From positions 558,001 through 622,000 of the forward strand of contig NW_026570241.1 in the NCBI RefSeq assembly GCF_019649055.1: a stretch of DNA of 64,000 nt, read 5' to 3'. Source of the DNA: Paramacrobiotus metropolitanus. Its lineage: Eukaryota; Tardigrada; Eutardigrada; Parachela; Macrobiotidae. Positions 35,972 to 47,458 of this stretch are shown piece by piece. Under the pieces are notes generated by a model. The model ran no database searches and was not told the origin of the DNA. It was given only the letters and a program-made list of their open reading frames with translations. The position numbers and the translations under genes were made by a program. Each line of letters opens with the position of its first letter. Within the stretch, counting starts at the first letter, position 1.

Positions 35972-36983
35972 CTAGTGACCAGTGCCTTTAGGTTTATTGC
36001 TCGTCCGCCAGTTAAAACAACCGAAAATCGCATCACGCAGATCCTTTACGCTTATTAGCAGCATGAAAGCATCCATGGCAGCTTCCGTCTCGACCATCCA
36101 GTGTGCATACTGGTAAAATTCATCCGGGAAAGTAAGACCTCCAAAATCAGCCGCTAAATACATAATTAATGACGGTACCCAGCACACCAGTACGGTAATG
36201 GTTAGCAACGTTAAAACAATAAAAGCTGTACTTCAGTATGGTTCTCGATTTTGAATGAGCGCATTCCGTGGGTAATAATGCCGTCAGCACGGTCCGCACC
36301 CACAGGGCGTGAACGGCGCCATCTGGTTGTCTTCCACAACAGATGGGGATACGCCCCGATAATGATCACAACCGGCACAGCAAACAAAGCAACATCGAGA
36401 AATTTTGCATATGTTCGTAACACCGGTGCCTCGAGATTCCAGTTGCATCCATAGAGTTCTCCGGGTTGACGATACCAGTACGCATGCACGATATTCTGTG
36501 GCAAGCAGATCAGGTGGACACTTATCCACATTCCGACGCACAGTGCGACGGCTAAATATGGGGAGTGATGCAGACGGTAGTAGTGGGGAAAGGTCACCGC
36601 CACGATCCGATTGCAGGTGATCAGAACTTGCGAGCAGGCCATACATGTCGGAATAACACCACTCGCATAAAGGACAGCGTCGCACACAGTATTGCCGTCC
36701 CACCAGTTCGGTTTCATCCAAGTAATTACGTCGTAAAATTCGATAAGAATTAGATACAAAATGTTACAGCCTAGCAAATTGATAATGTAGATGTTGAAGG
36801 AAGTGTGGTGCGTGGTTTTGACAATTAGCAAGCTGCACGCAAGTATGTTCAGAGAAAACGTACTGCTGCTTGTAAACACTTTGAAAGCAGCAACAAAGTT
36901 CCATGGATGCCGGTCAAATTGCGGTTATAAGTAGCGATCGTTGCGTTAGTCAAACTTACAGTGTTATTCACAAATTCCAACAT
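35972..36983 (-). pseudogene. Class A GPCR, disrupted (GPCR-1)
   Basis: From ATG 36,983 it reads an N-glycosylated start like its paralogues (MLEFVNNTVSLTNAT), then loses frame at about 36,900: one base is missing in the equivalent of GIPWNF. The seven-helix body is then open (FNIYIINLLGCNILYLIL, LITCNRIVAVTFPHYYRLHH, CNWNLEAPVLRTYAKFLDV) until an 8-bp insertion at 36,229-36,238 shifts the frame before TM6. The rest (LTITVLVCWVPSLIMYLAAD, QYAHWMVETEAAMDAFMLL) continues in another frame. Two independent lesions make this a pseudogene of the GPCR-2/3/4 family. Confidence 0.85.
36229..36238. mobile_element. TA-CTTCAG-TA scar in GPCR-1
   Basis: The intact paralogues read straight through the equivalent of ENxTAF. 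Here eight extra bases turn one TA into TA-CTTCAG-TA (plus strand). The same ten bases occur as an insertion at 49,762-49,771 in the right neuroglian copy. Target duplication with a fixed filler is typical of TA-targeting transposon excision. Confidence 0.55.
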
Positions 36984-38513
36984 TGTGAGCCGAACGCTGA
37001 AAAACGCTTTATAACTACTTACGATTAGTACTTAGTTAGTAAAGAAAACACGGTAAGTTGTGGAATGTTCTTCACATTACTTGCAAGCTGAGCAGAATCG
37101 TTGCAATGCGCCACACCGTACCACGATGTGCTACGAATATTTTTCTTTTGAGGTTATTACTCTGATTTGACTTCGATTAAGTTTCTGTTTCTTTTCAATA
37201 GTAACGTACCTATGTTGACAACTCGCCAGATTGCCACCTGGTAGCGGTTTTTGCACCTCATAACAAGTCCAATGCATAAATAACTGGTGCATGCTGAAAG
37301 CTGTAAAAACACTTTCTGGGTGATTTTTCGCTAGAATGCTCATGTTTCCGGTACAGAGTGTTACATGATGACAAATTACTAGACCGTTTCGGCATGAACG
37401 TCATTCCATCAACGTTCACTGTGTTTTTGGCTGCTTATCCTTTAAAGCGTACTAGCACTGACGGCTCCCATCCGATCAGTACTCGAATCAATAACCGCCA
37501 CCAGTACCGTTGCATTGATAAAGTGGCCTCCGCCATCAAGCAGCACAGGAGTAATGCTGCAGAAACGACGCACGACATTGGGGGAAATTAAGCTGGACAC
37601 AGCTGAACCTGTTAATTTACAGTCTCTTCCGGTCATTCGTTCCTGATTTAGTGTTGGCATAAGTGCTGCACTATTGATCGACTTCCAGTCTGTCTAGACA
37701 ATCAACTTGCTCCCCCAATCTGTCAACAATACAGAGTATGACAAATTAGCTATGGAAACCGGAAATCGTTTTGAAACTGATGGACGTTGCAGAACTGCAC
37801 GATGCTCTTTGGTAGACAACAAACTACTTCTACAGATACAAAATTAAATTTTTTTAACATTGTACGAACATATTTTATACATGTAAAACAAAAACACAGC
37901 GAAGCTGCCAAGAAAAACAACATCGGACACTCATCATTCCCGACCAGTCAATCTAAAGCTAAAAAAACGTCCTCGTTGTCTCTCATGTCATTAAAAGTTC
38001 CGAGGATAGACTTTCAATGACCATACATGGTATATAACTAACGGAAGCTGTGTGTTGCTGCTTATTATGATCAAGACTAGTAAACTCACAAGCAATGTCG
38101 TGGCCCTTTAAGGAGTTAAAACCCAGCCATGTCTGCTGCACATTTCCCGGTATGCACTCCCGCACGGAAAGCGGTGTCGTTAGCAAAAGTTCAAAGGGAA
38201 TACGGAAATGGGAAGTAGCTGAGTGAATTTAGGCAAAAAAATGTTTGTATTGGTAAAAGAACCCGTGAAAACCGATGCCGCAAAACTCAAGCGGAAGAAA
38301 CGTCATCACCCTTTTTTATGATCATGAACAATTAAAAAATGTCACGAAACCTGCGAGTTTTATCTCCATGAAGCAGATATTTATTATTTAGGCAAAAAGG
38401 TTCAATCTGAAGGGTATTCCATGGACTTTTGTTGCTGATTTCTAGGTGCTACCAGCATTAGTACTTTTTCGCTGAATACACTTGCTTGCAAGCGGTATCT
38501 GGCTGCAATTGCA
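36984..38513. other. Non-coding part of a GPCR segmental repeat
   Basis: About 37,400-37,690 (CCTTTAAAGCGTACTAGCAC ... GACACAGCTGAACCTGTTAA) is recognisably related to 41,250-41,520, 44,830-45,000 and 46,260-46,440, so the cluster grew by copying blocks larger than the receptors. No intact gene seen. Confidence 0.5.
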
Positions 38514-38577
38514 GCCGTTAGTTTTATGTCCGTTAGTTTTACCGTTAGTTTTACCGCCGTTAGTTTTATGTCCGACG
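38514..38577. repeat. Short tandem repeat of TTAGTTTTACCG-type units
   Basis: Units of about 12 bp (CCGTTAGTTTTA with TGT or CCG variants) repeat four to five times. On the minus strand this would encode Lys-Thr-Asn-Gly repeats, but no gene supports that reading. Confidence 0.7.
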
Positions 38578-38625
38578 GCTGATTTTTGAGATGTCAGTCG
38601 TCTGGTCCGGTCCGGATAGTCTTTT

Positions 38626-38815
38626 GCAGTACGCACACTGGATGTTTGAAACAGAAGGTGCCATGGATGCCTGCTGCAGTAGGCAAACACCGAGGAAAGC
38701 TTTTGAAATAGCACAGAATAGGTTGCCTACTCTTGGATTCCCTCCTTCTTTTATTAAGCGTAAAGGATCTGCGCGGTGCGATTTCGAATTGTTTCAGTGT
38801 GCATATAAGAAGGAT
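38626..38815 (+). pseudogene. GPCR relic, TM7 and tail only
   Basis: QYAHWMFETEGAMDAC matches the TM7 region of GPCR-1 to -4. After about 75 bp of unrelated sequence the match resumes in another frame (equivalent of LLSVKDLRGAISNCF). It is on the plus strand, opposite to GPCR-1 and GPCR-2, so the fragment was copied or inverted during cluster growth. Confidence 0.7.
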
Positions 38816-39800
38816 CAGTCTAATGTTTCTCGCCGCCGACGTTAATCTGCCACAACGGGTTTACTCACCTAATGAGAGTGATTGAATAACTAACTGTACT
38901 ATACATTACCGTTACAATATTATTTATTTTGCGTTCGTATAAATGTTTAGAATGGTTTGAGGGCAACCTCTCCCATGGATTACGCTCATTCAAAGAAACA
39001 ACACAGCGTTTATCGTTTTGACGAGTATTTTGTTGGTTCACTGGGCACCGCCAGGCTTATCGGCATCTTTTCTAGTACCTTGTATATATGTATTGTACGT
39101 GTTAAAGTACCATTTAATTTTGTAATCAGAGTATGACCTCGAGCTCTGGCGATACAGCAAATGCCGCGTCGAGGATTTTCATGTATGATGCAGATCTCTA
39201 AGCATCTTAGTTCCGCTGCTGCGGAATCAGTCGTTTAGATTTCGAAACACAAATTAGAAGAACATGACAATGTCATGATCGACATTAGAAGGAAGAAACA
39301 AATATGTACATACATACTGATGGATGCGGGCTATTTGTTTCCACTTAATGAATGCTAATGTTACTTGCCATAAGGCTAACTGTGAATTGCTTACAATCCA
39401 TAACGTTTCTTATGAAAGCACACAACTTAATCATCTAGACTTTATTTTGTAAGTTCTTTGTTCTGTTTAATGATACTCGCACTGTATCTTCCCAGTGACT
39501 GCGTTGGCTGGTTGTTTAGAACACCGGAACATGCAGGTGTGCGGATGCTCAACAGGAGGCAGGCAACGGCCGCATCTCACAGTGGTGCAAGTTGGTTGGG
39601 CGGAAACAGTAATAAGAATGCTCACACACTGCATAAAACTACAAAATACTTTTCAGGAACTATGCACTCTTGCAAGCTGGGAATGGGACGGAATTCGCAA
39701 CATTGCAAATTGCGGAATATACAGTAGTAATTTAATATAGGTGTGATGGCAAACTTTAATTGTGGCAACACCCATTATAGCAAGTTATAATGAATCCCCA
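38816..39800. other. Intergenic within the GPCR cluster
   Basis: No exon recognised. Open frames at 39,458-39,740 in two overlapping frames show no motif. Presumably the 3' side of GPCR-2. Confidence 0.4.
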
Positions 39801-40844
39801 TTAAGCGTGAGAACTGGTTGGGGCAGGTACGTTAGCGTCTCCCAGCTGACGAGAGTCTATAGGTTCCATTTCTTTCCGCCATCTAAAACAATTCAAAATT
39901 GCTTCGCGAAGATCCTTAACACTTATTAGCAGCATGAGGGCATCCATGGCCGCCTCCGTCTCGAACATCCAGTGGGCATATTGGTAGAGTTCATCCGAGA
40001 AAAAAACACCTCCAAAATCAGTTGCTAAATACGAACATAACGGCGGTACCCAGCAAACCAACACGGTAATCGTTAAAATTGTCAAAACTACAAAAGCGGT
40101 ATTGTTTTCCTTTCTGAACGAGTGTACTGCATAGGTGGCGCTGGCGTCAATATGGCCCGCACCAACAGGTCGTGAGCGGCGCCATTTGGTCGTTTTCCAC
40201 AACAGGTACGGATACGCCCCTATGACGATCCCAACAGGGAAAGCAAATAAAGCGACATCGAGAAACTTTGAATACGTTCTTATCGCCTGCGCATCGAGAT
40301 TCCAAATGCATCCATTCAGTTCACCAGGTACACGATACCATAAAGCGTGCACCACATTTTCTGGCACACAGATTAGGTGAACGCTGATCCACATCACGAT
40401 ACATAGTGCAGCGGCTACATATGGGGAATGGTGCCGACGGTAGTAATGAGGAAAGGTCACGGCCACAAGCCGATTACAGGTGATCAGAACTTGCGCGCAG
40501 CCCATGCATGTTGGCACAACGCCGCCCGCGTACAGGAAAGTGTCACAAGCCACATTACCGACCCACCAATTTGGTTTCAACAGGAGAATGACGTCGTAAT
40601 ACTCGATAAGGACGGAATATAAAATGTTGCTTACCAAGAGACTGATAACGTAAATGTTGAAGGAAGTGTGATGCGTGGTTTTGGCAATTAACAGACTGCA
40701 AGCCAGTGTGTTCAGCGAGAACGTACTAATACTGGTGAACACCTTGAACGCAGCAACAAAATTCCACGGAATGCCAGTCAGATTGCTGTCAAAGGGAATG
40801 GTTGCGTTAGTCGAATTGAAAGTACTGTTAATAAATTGCGACAT
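39801..40844 (-). CDS. Class A GPCR, orphan (GPCR-2)
   Basis: Intronless, 347 residues, ATG at 40,844. Short N-terminus rich in N-x-S/T sites (MSQFINSTFNSTNATIPFD), then seven hydrophobic segments. Conserved features: Cys at the start of TM3 (VACDTFLYAGG) and in the second extracellular loop (LNGCIWNLDA), a basic third loop (WKTTKWRRSRP) and CWVPP in TM6. Unusual: the DRY position reads CNR (LITCNRLVAVTFPHYY) and TM7 has no NPxxY (ETEAAMDALMLLISVKDLR). It probably signals at the plasma membrane through G proteins; the ligand is unknown. GPCR-3 is the closest paralogue; a third, GPCR-4, lies in opposite orientation. Confidence 0.85.
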   Translation of the reverse strand: MSQFINSTFNSTNATIPFDSNLTGIPWNFVAAFKVFTSISTFSLNTLACSLLIAKTTHHTSFNIYVISLLVSNILYSVLIEYYDVILLLKPNWWVGNVACDTFLYAGGVVPTCMGCAQVLITCNRLVAVTFPHYYRRHHSPYVAAALCIVMWISVHLICVPENVVHALWYRVPGELNGCIWNLDAQAIRTYSKFLDVALFAFPVGIVIGAYPYLLWKTTKWRRSRPVGAGHIDASATYAVHSFRKENNTAFVVLTILTITVLVCWVPPLCSYLATDFGGVFFSDELYQYAHWMFETEAAMDALMLLISVKDLREAILNCFRWRKEMEPIDSRQLGDANVPAPTSSHA

Positions 40845-40899
40845 TGGAATCTGTTCGCTTCCAAGTGTCTAAATACAGTGCCTTCGCAGCACCTATGCT

Positions 40900-41000
40900 G
40901 TGCACTCGGACACGTACAGAATAAACGTTGAAGGAAGTGTGATGCTTAAGAGCTTTTCTTTCGAGGTCTTTCCTAGCATAAATCAAATCCGCTCAATGTG
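40900..41000 (-). pseudogene. Tiny GPCR relic upstream of GPCR-2
   Basis: At about 40,920-40,947 the plus strand reads AACGTTGAAGGAAGTGTGAT, matching the part of GPCR-2 that encodes HHTSFN. Flanks match poorly, so only a fragment of an older copy. Confidence 0.45.
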
Positions 41001-42522
41001 TTGTTTGACGAATGTGTTGTACTATAAAGTACCAATAATCTACCTGGTAGAGGCAGGGTTGCGTTTGTCACTTCGTAGAACAAGCAAGCACGTCAGTTTC
41101 TGATAAATTGGTGCCTATTAAGAAGTTTGAGAAATGCGAAGTAACTTGTGAACGTTAACGTGCGACTGTTTCAGTTGAAGAGCGTTGAATTTGAGCGACA
41201 TTACTAAATTTTTTGACTACAAGCCTTTAATTGGTTTCAATCGGGGCCTACTTTATTTTCTGTTTATCCTTCAAAGCGCACCTGCACTAAAGTTGACTTT
41301 CCGATCAATAGCATTAGCAGCTACTGATCCCGTTGCGTTGGAAAGGTAACCATTTCTATCGAGCATTACAAGAGAGTAATGCGACGGAGAAACGATCCAT
41401 GCCATTGCTAAAACTTGAAGAAGTCGGACACAGCTGAACCTGTTAACGTACCTCTTGTTGCGATCGTGTCGACATACATAAGTGGAGTGTTCGATTTCCT
41501 GTCTGTCTCGAAAATTGCCTAGAGTAGAGTAGAAAGCTGTCTGTAATGCAGTACAGCGGTGTAAAACGGAGGACAGTCTACAGAATAACTACAAAGTAAT
41601 TTTGGACCGTACCACCTGATGTGCAGACAGTAAACACATCATAAAGATACAAAGTAACCTATCATAATAATTACAATGGACGAAAAAAAGAAGTTGAACC
41701 GATCAGTCTGTCCGCGGTTAAAAAAAACCCTCGCAATGACACGCCACTAGTAAAACTTGGACGCTTACTCACTTTCTTTGAAGTCCATCCCGAAAACGCG
41801 GCCTCTGTCATGGAAATAGCACCAGCATCGGCTGACTTAAATGCAATGAAAGCTCTGTTTGAATTTGCCGCCTATCTCCTTTGACGGCTAACACTGTACA
41901 ATCAATGAAAATCTTTTACTCTGTAGAAAACTTATGACTGTTTTGCACCATCAATCTTAATTATGTATAAAAACGAGTTATCTTTTTTAGGCCTTAAAGG
42001 AATATCAGATTCCACCCAGATTTTTATCAAATTTCACGTCTTTTAAATGTAGAGCAAATTTCTGTCGACGGTATCGGGCTCACCGGAGTACAGTATATTG
42101 CATCTGTTCACCAACGGTGAACATAATAGGTGCCCCAAGTTTTGATCAAAATTCAACCCATTAATTTTTCCTTTTTTCTGGTGACAAGCGCAAAGGCGTA
42201 TGTAGTGGTTTTTTTGAGCCTGCGGTGTTTCCAAGTGCATGTTGTAACTATCGTGATGGTCTTGTCTCGCTTACAGCGTCGCTATTCTTTGAAGAAATGT
42301 TGGTTGGTACCTCCGGAAACACTCAAATTAGGATCGCTCGAGCAGATGTACTGTAAGTACAGATACATATTAATCTAGCTCCCAAGATTTCAAGTGTGCA
42401 TCAATACAGTCATACTACAATATATTCCGCGATGACTGGAGTTGAAGCTTTATCATCGGCGCATGTGACTGCTTCGGCATCAAAGAAAGCACCGGTGTAT
42501 ACATATTCGTACAATAATTGTA
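41001..42522. other. GPCR-cluster intergenic with duplicated blocks
   Basis: 41,250-41,520 is related to 37,400-37,690. About 42,050-42,380 is related to 46,850-47,130 (shared GATGGTCTTGTCTC and TCTTTGAAGAAATG-type strings). I see no intact gene, though 42,130-42,378 is open on the plus strand. Confidence 0.4.
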
Positions 42523-42856
42523 ATGAAAGAGGAGATGGAAATTTTGAAGCAATCAGACGGCGTTACCGCTTTTCCCTGGACTAATGGGAAGCTGTTAGTG
42601 TGGGACGTCACTATAGCAGCAACTTTCGCTCGAACCTACGTTCCGGGAAATGCAACGGAAGTGGGAGAGAGCCGGAAGTTACCAAAATATAACAGACTTG
42701 CGGAACAATAAATACACCGTGTTGTTTCGCAAGTCTGTTATATTGGCGTTTGAATCTATGGGGGCCATTTACGAAAAACGTTTTCAAAGAAATGTCGATA
42801 ACGATTTCTGCATGTATGTACTGAGAAAAATATTTGAAAATGATGCGTATTTGTAG
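42523..42856 (+). mobile_element. Retroelement-derived coding remnant
   Basis: One frame reads SDGVTAFPWTNGKLLVWDVT, and a shifted frame continues DLRNNKYTVLFRKS and AFESMGAIYEKRF. A segment with DGVT..PW, WDVT and a following AFE/AVE-(T/S)-(L/M)-G motif lies downstream of reverse transcriptase in many animal retroelement ORFs. Here only that end is left, with one frame change near 42,690. No reverse transcriptase core was found upstream. Not an active element. Confidence 0.5.
42686..42744. repeat. 22-bp inverted repeat, one mismatch, 15-bp loop
   Basis: AATATAACAGACTTGCG (42,686-42,702) is exactly complementary to 42,728-42,744; five further inner bases match at four positions. It lies at the frame change inside the retroelement remnant. 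Chance is unlikely at this length, but function is unknown. Confidence 0.85.
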
Positions 42857-43149
42857 TACGGTATTTATTAAGAATGCGCACAAATAGTACTAATCAATTG
42901 TTAATAGCGCACTAATAGTACTAATAGTACAGTACGCCCTAGTGCCAATCATTGCATAAAATTAAACAGTTTTAGTTCCAAATCTTTGGGTTCTGCATGC
43001 ATGGAATGAATAAAGATAATAAGTGTGGTTGCAATAACGAAATTTGTAATACTGCAAATGCGGAACACAATATACCATCTCAAAACTAATTAGTAATTAC
43101 AGTAACACGCATCATATATAGCAAGTTTCCCAAGTTAGCATGAATCTCA

Positions 43150-44190
43150 TTACGTGTGTGAGTTCGTTGTGGCAGGTACATTAGCGTCGCCCAGCTGACG
43201 AGAGTCTATTGGATCACCTTCCTTCCGCCATCTAAAACAATTCAAAATCGTTTCGCGAAGATCTTTAACACTTATTAGCAGCATGAAGGCATCCATGGCC
43301 GCTTCTGTCTCGAACATCCAGTGAGCATATTGGTAGATTTCATCCGAGAAATAAACACCTCCAAAATCAGTCGCTAAATACAAACATAACGGCGGTACCC
43401 AGCAAACCAACACGGTAATCGTTAATATTGTCAAAACAACAAAAGCGGTATTGTTTTCTTTTTTAAATGCGTGTACTCCATGGGTGGCGTTGCCGTCAAC
43501 ATGGCCCGCACCAACAGGTCGTGAGCGGCGCCACTTGGTCGTTTTCCACAGCAGATACGGATACGCCCCGATGATAATCCCCACGGGCAGGGCAAATAAA
43601 GCGATGTCGAGAAATTTGTTATATGTTCGTATTAACACCGCCTCGAGATTCCAGATGCATCCGTTCAGATCTCCCGGTACACGATACCATAACGCGTGCA
43701 TGATATTCTCCGGCACGCAGATTAGGTGAACGCTGATCCACATTCCAATACACAATGCAGCCGCGACATATGGAGAGTGATGCCGACGGTAGTAATGAGG
43801 AAACGTCACGGCCACGATCCTGTTGCAGGTGATCAGGACTTGTGAGCAACCCATACATGTTGGGACAACACCACTCGCGTAAAGGAAAGCGTTGCAAGCC
43901 ACATTACCGACCCACCAGGTCGGTTTCAGCAGGAGAATGACATCATAAAACTCGGCAAGGACGGAATATAAAATGTTGCTTACCAGAAGGCTGATAACGT
44001 AAATGTTGAAGGAAGTGTGCTGCGTGGTTTTGGCAATTAACAGGCTGCAAGCAAGTGTGTTCAGCGAGAACGTACCGATGCTGGTGAACACCTTGAACCC
44101 AGCAACAAAATTCCACGGAATGCCGGTCAGATTGCTGTCGAAGGGAGGAATGGTTGCGTTAGTCGAATTATTGTTAAGAAATTCCGACAT
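43150..44190 (-). CDS. Class A GPCR, orphan (GPCR-3)
   Basis: Intronless, about 346 residues from the ATG at 44,190 (MSEFLNNNSTNATIPPFD); the open frame extends nine codons further but from a TTG. Seven hydrophobic segments. TM3 Cys (VACNAFLYASG), second-loop Cys (LNGCIWNLEA), CNRIVAVTFPHYY in place of DRY, CWVPPLC in TM6 and a TM7 without NPxxY (ETEAAMDAFMLLISVKDLR). Very close to GPCR-2 along its whole length, including the C-terminal tail SRQLGDANVPA, so a recent duplicate in the same orientation. Confidence 0.85.
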   Translation of the reverse strand: MSEFLNNNSTNATIPPFDSNLTGIPWNFVAGFKVFTSIGTFSLNTLACSLLIAKTTQHTSFNIYVISLLVSNILYSVLAEFYDVILLLKPTWWVGNVACNAFLYASGVVPTCMGCSQVLITCNRIVAVTFPHYYRRHHSPYVAAALCIGMWISVHLICVPENIMHALWYRVPGDLNGCIWNLEAVLIRTYNKFLDIALFALPVGIIIGAYPYLLWKTTKWRRSRPVGAGHVDGNATHGVHAFKKENNTAFVVLTILTITVLVCWVPPLCLYLATDFGGVYFSDEIYQYAHWMFETEAAMDAFMLLISVKDLRETILNCFRWRKEGDPIDSRQLGDANVPATTNSHT

Positions 44191-44224
44191 TGCATTCGAA
44201 GCGCTGCAGATCGTCAAAGGCTTA

Positions 44225-44337
44225 ACACCTTGAAAGCAGCAACAAAGTAGTTTATGAAATATCGGCTAGATTGCTGTTTTAAGAAGGCACGACTGCATTA
44301 GTGGAACGAAAAATATTGCTCACAATTTCCAGCATAG
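44225..44337 (-). pseudogene. GPCR N-terminal relic
   Basis: The complement reads MLEIVSNIFRSTNAVVPS, a stop, then NSNLADIS and the equivalent of VAAFK shifted in frame, as in the first 40 residues of GPCR-1. It lies directly upstream of GPCR-3 and marks the edge of a duplicated block. Confidence 0.65.
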
Positions 44338-44963
44338 TTATTTTGAGCGTTGAGAAACGCGTAATCTGGAAAATAAATGCTTTCTGGGCTCACCGGTTCT
44401 GGTTCTGGGTAGACCGGGCTCACTTCCCTAATAATCTTGGATGCAGAGCATACAGGGCACTTCGAAATGAAAACACTGCTTTTCACAGTGTTGTATTGGA
44501 TTTGCATCTGCTTACGCCCCCTCCTTCTGTTTAACGAACGTGATCCTACAATTTGCGTGACTGCAGACTGGGTATGGGTTGTCAAATCTCACAACAAGCA
44601 AAACCACTACAATTTATATATGCTACTATAATACAAGAAATAATAGCAACAGTAGTGTATTACGTCAAGCCCTATGCCTGTTTAATGTCTTTCCAAATGT
44701 GGAGCATTCGGAAATCTTTTTGGAGGGAAGATTTTATTTCCGGGAGTGTTATTAGAAATATTACTACCGGGTAGGCTTCTTTGAGATAAACATTTCAATT
44801 AGCGTCAATCGACATCTATCGTCCATCCTGTGTTCCTGTTTATTCTCTAGAGCGCACCAGAATTGATGACGACTTTCCGATCCATAAACGCTACCCATGC
44901 CTCTACGCCGTTGATAAGATGACCATCCCTTAAGGAATTAAGAAATACAGCGGCGAGCAAACC

Positions 44964-45082
44964 ATTCCAGATTTAATCAAAGGTCGTCACAGCATTCCAG
45001 ATTTAACCATTCCAGATTAAATCATTCCAGATTTGATCATCAAATCAATCAAAGGACATAATCAATCAAAGGATAATTCCAG
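44964..45082. repeat. Irregular minisatellite of ATTCCAGATTTA units
   Basis: ATTCCAGATT with variable tails (TAATC, TAACC, AAATC, TGATC, TAGAG) recurs five times, interleaved with ATCAATCAAAGGA repeats. No ORF significance. Confidence 0.75.
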
Positions 45083-46772
45083 ATTTAGAGATTATGCAGA
45101 GTCAAGCGACACAAAATATAGACAATACCGTACAACTGAGCTTGATGTACAACGAGGGACGAATATACTCGTATATAGAAAAAGAAAAGGTAATGTGTCT
45201 GACAATGTGCCTGATTAATTTCCGATTTTGCTTGGTCAGTAACTACGAGCTGGTGAACCAAAACTGAATTACGCGACCTCCTCTTATTACAGATACTCCC
45301 TCTTTTATGGCCGAGGCGCATTGCGTTTTGCCCGTCACTGCACGTTAGTGGCAGTCCTTATTGGGAGCTGACAGCATTAAGCACAAAGCAATCGTTCGCA
45401 ACTTTTCACACGTTAGCTGAAGCTAAATGTGAAGTTTTCTAAGAACAGCGGACGCCAGAGATAAGAAGAGAACACTGGAGCCAACCATTGCACGCAGGTA
45501 CATTCTCTGCAGACGTAGCTCCGTGTTTTGCCCACCGTTTACGGGATTTGCTTGAACAGTGTGATCAGGCTATCGACATTCCTGACGCCATCCCGATGCC
45601 CTGTGCTAATATGCTCAGGTCAGGCATTGGCTTGTTCTGGCTCATCCGGTTCATTATCTCTGGACTAGGGCGGGCATACTGCAGTTTCCTTTATGCTGAC
45701 ACTGTGCAACGGTTTATAATTATCTTACTATTATCTTATCTTATGTTTTAGTTATCTTAGTCGTACTCCACAGGCAATGTTTTGCACTTCGGCTGTATCC
45801 CGTCACTGTCACATGCAAGCAGTAACAAGAATTCCTCAGCATTTCAACCGCATGCGGTGCAGACATTTACGATTAAGATTTCTTTGGGAATTCTTTTTAT
45901 AATGAAGGCGGAGTTATCCGCTGAGGCGCTGACCACCGCGCGCGCATCGGTCAGTCGATCCTCCCTAGACCAGGATTCCCGGAAGTAGCAAACGCTCTCC
46001 CATACCTGGCCACCTGGACTCGCCTGTATAAACGGCTGATCACAAGCCGGCAGCCTTCATTTTATCCGTTTTGCCAGGAGAAATTTTTCACTCCCTCCCT
46101 TCATCCCTGTCACCACCTAATCTATAACTCCTGTTCTTAAAATGTGTTAACTTCTGCTGTTTTTATTTTTTGATATTTTTCTGTGCATGGCTGTTAGGAC
46201 ACCACGTGACTATTTTATGATGTTACCTATACCGAAGGTGTCTTTTCCGGTTGCTAGCAGCCATTAATCCCGACGGTAAGGTAAATAACCTTCTCCATCA
46301 AGACTAATGTGGCGCAAAAACGATGCATGACAATGCTCAAGCTTCAGAAGCTCGACCCAGCTGAACCAGTTATTACTTAACTCGTACATCCTGTTTCGGT
46401 CGTGTCGGAATAAGTGGTATGCTCGACTTCTTGTCTGTCTCGGCAGACGGCAAGTACCTCTAGAAAGCTGGTAATGATAATAAGGAGATATACAGCGGAA
46501 AACGTTTCAACTACGAAGCCGTTCGATTGTGTGGTGTGCGCTTTTTAAGATACACAGAACCAAAGAGTTTGGATCGAATGAATTTTGAAAGACAAAGAAA
46601 TTGCACGAATCACTACTCAGTAGTGTGAGGAGCTGAATCACGGAGAACGTTTGAAAATCCAGAAAAATTAATTATTAATTAACGAACTAACAGCTAGTGC
46701 AGTTATGCTTATGTTACTCTTATTTATGTTCACAGATTTTTTTTCTCTTTCATGTAAACAAATTACCAGATC
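45083..46772. other. Intergenic within the GPCR cluster
   Basis: Contains a further copy of the GPCR-flanking block near 46,260-46,440 (GACCCAGCTGAACCAGTTAT). An 87-codon open frame at 45,488-45,751 has no motif; not called. Confidence 0.4.
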
Positions 46773-46810
46773 AGTCTAGGTTTACTAAGAAAACATAGTA
46801 AACCTAGACT
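46773..46810. repeat. Perfect 15-bp hairpin, 8-bp loop
   Basis: AGTCTAGGTTTACTA (46,773-46,787) and TAGTAAACCTAGACT (46,796-46,810) are exact complements. It lies in AT-rich intergenic DNA about 1 kb upstream of GPCR-4. Terminator, small RNA precursor or transposon end are all possible. Confidence 0.85.
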
Positions 46811-47035
46811 AAAGCGGTCTAAGAAATTTCCGTCGAAAATATGGCTGGCCACCGCAGTACAATATAGTTCCTCCTTTAGCCAACGATAAACTACATTTGC
46901 AGCCTTATTAATTTTGATGATCAATCGACTTTTTATTTGTCCTTTCTGCCGGTTGCAAGCGCGAAGGCGTAGTTGTGTACTGCTGCAACGTGCGTGGCGT
47001 TTTCCAGTACCTATTATAACTATAGTATAGATATA

Positions 47036-47458
47036 ATGATGGTCTTGTCTCACTTACATTGGCGGTTTCCTTTAAAGAAATGTGGGTACTGCAGTAAACA
47101 CTTATATCAGGATCGATCGAACAGGTTTAATTGTGTTAATCTAGCTTCCACATGTGTAGAACTTCCAGTTTGTGATTGTGTAGACTGCATCTCGCGATGG
47201 CTAGAACCTAGAGTTGTCATCGGCACCGGTGGCAGCTTTGATGCCAAAGAAGTCATCGATGTTGCTAATCTCAACAGGTCAAGTAAAAGTGACTTTGTTA
47301 TGGACATGGACAACAATTTGCGCGTATTCTGTGGGACACATCTGACAATTATCCAGCGAAGTAATCATTTCTCCTTATCAAACAAATTGTACCAGGAACT
47401 GGAAATATTTTGCGTTAATCCAATTTCAGGTTTGCCATACGATACTTTCTTTGGATAA
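47036..47458 (+). CDS. Unassigned ORF upstream of GPCR-4
   Basis: Open for 140 codons from ATG 47,036. It has a Cys-rich first third (KKCGYCSKHL, CVELPVCDCVDC) and then EPRVVIGTGGSFDAKEVIDV and VFCGTHLTIIQRSNHF, ending DTFFG. I recognise no family. The start region is related to 42,260-42,360, where the frame does not continue, which argues for a relic or a non-coding duplicate. Kept with low confidence because of its length and ordinary composition. Confidence 0.25.
   Translation: MMVLSHLHWRFPLKKCGYCSKHLYQDRSNRFNCVNLASTCVELPVCDCVDCISRWLEPRVVIGTGGSFDAKEVIDVANLNRSSKSDFVMDMDNNLRVFCGTHLTIIQRSNHFSLSNKLYQELEIFCVNPISGLPYDTFFG

Noticed and set aside
45488-45751. 87-codon ORF within the GPCR cluster
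   Set aside because: No motif, no splice context, no paralogue in the other duplicated blocks.
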